A stretch of 14,457 bases of DNA from Betaproteobacteria bacterium (GTDB lineage Bacteria; Pseudomonadota; Gammaproteobacteria; Burkholderiales; SG8-39). Positions within the stretch are counted from its first letter, which is position 1, and every line of letters begins with the position of its first letter. The stretch is taken from positions 1-14,457 of the forward strand of contig JAAOZY010000164.1 of the NCBI GenBank assembly GCA_012274205.1. The letters run 5' to 3'. Positions 13,402 to 14,457 of the stretch are shown piece by piece. The notes beneath the pieces were generated by a model. It saw only the letters and a list, made by a program, of their open reading frames with translations, ran no database searches and was not told where the DNA came from. The translations under genes were made by a program, and so were the position numbers.

Positions 13402-14454
13402 ATGAACACGATCGCCGATGCCCCGGTCCGCCTGACCCAGTTCAGCCATGGTGGCGGCTGCGGCTGCAAGATCGCGCCCGCGGTGCTGACCGAACTGCTC
13501 GCGGCCACGCCGATGCGCGCGCTGCCCGCCGAACTGCTGGTCGGCACCGAATCCAGCGACGACGCCGCGGTGTATCGCCTGAACGACAGCCAGGCGCTGG
13601 TTGCGACCACCGATTTTTTCACGCCCATCGTCGACGACCCTTACGACTTCGGCCGCATTGCGGCGACCAATGCGCTGTCGGACATCTATGCCATGGGCGG
13701 GCGGCCCATCATGGCGCTGGCCGTGGTCGGCATGCCGCTGGACAAGCTGCCGCTGGAGGTGATCGCGAAAATCCTCGCCGGCGGCGAATCGGTATGCGCC
13801 GCGGCCGGCATACCCATCGCCGGCGGCCACTCGATCGACGTGCTCGAGCCGATCTACGGCCTGGTGGGTCTCGGACTGGTGCATCCGGACCGGGTCAAGC
13901 GCAACGATCGCGCGCAGGCGGGCGACGTGCTCATCCTGGGCAAGCCCCTGGGCGTGGGCATACTCTCTGCCGCGCTCAAGAAAGGCACGCTCTCGGCCGC
14001 AGGCTATGCGCAGATGATCGCCGCCACGACCCGGCTCAATACCCCGGGCACGCCCTTGGGCGCGATGCCGGGCGTGCATGCGATGACCGACGTCACCGGC
14101 TTTGGCCTCGCCGGCCATCTGCTCGAAATGTGCCGCGGATCCCGGCTGGGGGCGCAGCTGCGCTTCGCCGACCTGCCGCTAATCGAAGAGGCTCTGCTGT
14201 GGGCGCGCGAGGGCACGGTGACCGGGGCGAGCGCGCGCAACTGGAGCGGCTACGGCGCGGAAGTACAGCTGCCCGAGGGCGCTCCTGCGTGGCAGCAGGC
14301 GCTGCTCTCCGATCCGCAGACCAGCGGCGGCCTGCTCGTCGCCTGTGCCGCCGATAGCGTGGCCGAAGTGTTGGCCGAATTCGGCCGATGCGGGTTCATC
14401 GATGCGCGGCCCATCGGCAGCATGGTGGCCGGGCAGGGCCTGCGCGTGCTCTAG
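13402..14454 (+). CDS. selD: Selenide, water dikinase (selenophosphate synthase) SelD
   Basis: A 350-residue enzyme that makes selenophosphate from selenide and ATP, the selenium donor for MnmH and, where present, for selenocysteine synthesis. The N-terminal motif SHGGGCGCKIAP places the catalytic residue at C20, with C22 and K23 following, equivalent to C17, C19 and K20 of E. coli. It is the cysteine form and needs no selenocysteine. Other family blocks are ESSDDAAVY (50-58), ATTDFFTPIVDDPYDFGRIA (68-87), NALSDIYAMGGRP, GGHSID, DVTGFGLAGHLLEM and DPQTSGGLL. The length is normal and the protein complete; the stop is three bases before the window end. It is divergent from mnmH, so selenium supply and use share one promoter region. 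No selA or selB is visible here, so the visible role is tRNA selenation. Confidence 0.97.
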   Translation: MNTIADAPVRLTQFSHGGGCGCKIAPAVLTELLAATPMRALPAELLVGTESSDDAAVYRLNDSQALVATTDFFTPIVDDPYDFGRIAATNALSDIYAMGGRPIMALAVVGMPLDKLPLEVIAKILAGGESVCAAAGIPIAGGHSIDVLEPIYGLVGLGLVHPDRVKRNDRAQAGDVLILGKPLGVGILSAALKKGTLSAAGYAQMIAATTRLNTPGTPLGAMPGVHAMTDVTGFGLAGHLLEMCRGSRLGAQLRFADLPLIEEALLWAREGTVTGASARNWSGYGAEVQLPEGAPAWQQALLSDPQTSGGLLVACAADSVAEVLAEFGRCGFIDARPIGSMVAGQGLRVL

Positions 14455-14457
14455 CGC

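Noticed and set aside
13459..13470. Selenocysteine (TGA) at the SelD active site
   Set aside because: The codons at the CGC motif are TGC, so this is the cysteine form.
1..14457. Defence island, prophage, CRISPR or secretion system
   Set aside because: No array of direct repeats with spacers, no phage, toxin, transposase or secretion genes; all genes are of housekeeping or common accessory families.

Overview
The window is a gene-dense, GC-rich stretch of bacterial chromosome, most likely from a betaproteobacterium. The evidence for this is a directly joined nlpD-rpoS pair, a MoxR/DUF58/TgpA cluster, a MnmH/SelD selenium pair, GC-rich codon use and several palindromic intergenic repeats. I saw no phage genes, transposase, CRISPR array, tRNA or rRNA. 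Thirteen protein genes are supported; the first (nlpD) is cut by the left window edge.

Layout from left to right. (1) 3-1669, plus strand: the 3' part of nlpD, a non-catalytic LytM amidase activator, overlapping rpoS, the stationary-phase sigma factor. (2) 1691-4097, minus strand: an HD-domain phosphohydrolase-like protein, a YhhQ-type queuosine precursor transporter and a small SET-domain lysine methyltransferase with a complete post-SET zinc motif. (3) 4238-5119, plus strand: a DapA-superfamily aldolase/lyase that lacks the substrate-binding residues of true DapA. (4) 5262-10405, minus strand: moxR, DUF58, tgpA (transglutaminase) and mltB (lytic transglycosylase); the last three are joined by small overlaps. 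(5) 10564-11487, plus strand: a zinc-dependent deacetylase of the histone deacetylase superfamily. (6) 11580-13297, minus strand: mnmH/selU (tRNA 2-selenouridine synthase) overlapping a Crp/Fnr-type regulator. (7) 13402-14454, plus strand: selD (selenophosphate synthase), divergent from mnmH.

Functional themes. The two ends concern cell-envelope and stationary-phase control (nlpD-rpoS) and tRNA wobble modification by selenium (SelD makes selenophosphate, MnmH uses it). YhhQ adds a second wobble-base theme, queuosine supply. The moxR-to-mltB block looks like one unit for envelope or peptidoglycan work. A SET methyltransferase and a deacetylase in the same window are both potential lysine-modification enzymes, but they are not in one operon.

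The least ordinary material is non-coding. There are three different palindromic, MITE/REPIN-like elements: 5139-5255 (terminal inverted repeats plus nested hairpins, between convergent genes), 9313-9406 (nested palindrome splitting moxR from DUF58) and 11488-11572 (perfect 28-bp inverted repeat starting at the base after the deacetylase stop codon). I found no convincing new multi-gene system. The best leads are these repeats, the SET protein, the atypical DapA-like enzyme and the cysteine-bearing Crp/Fnr regulator coupled to mnmH.
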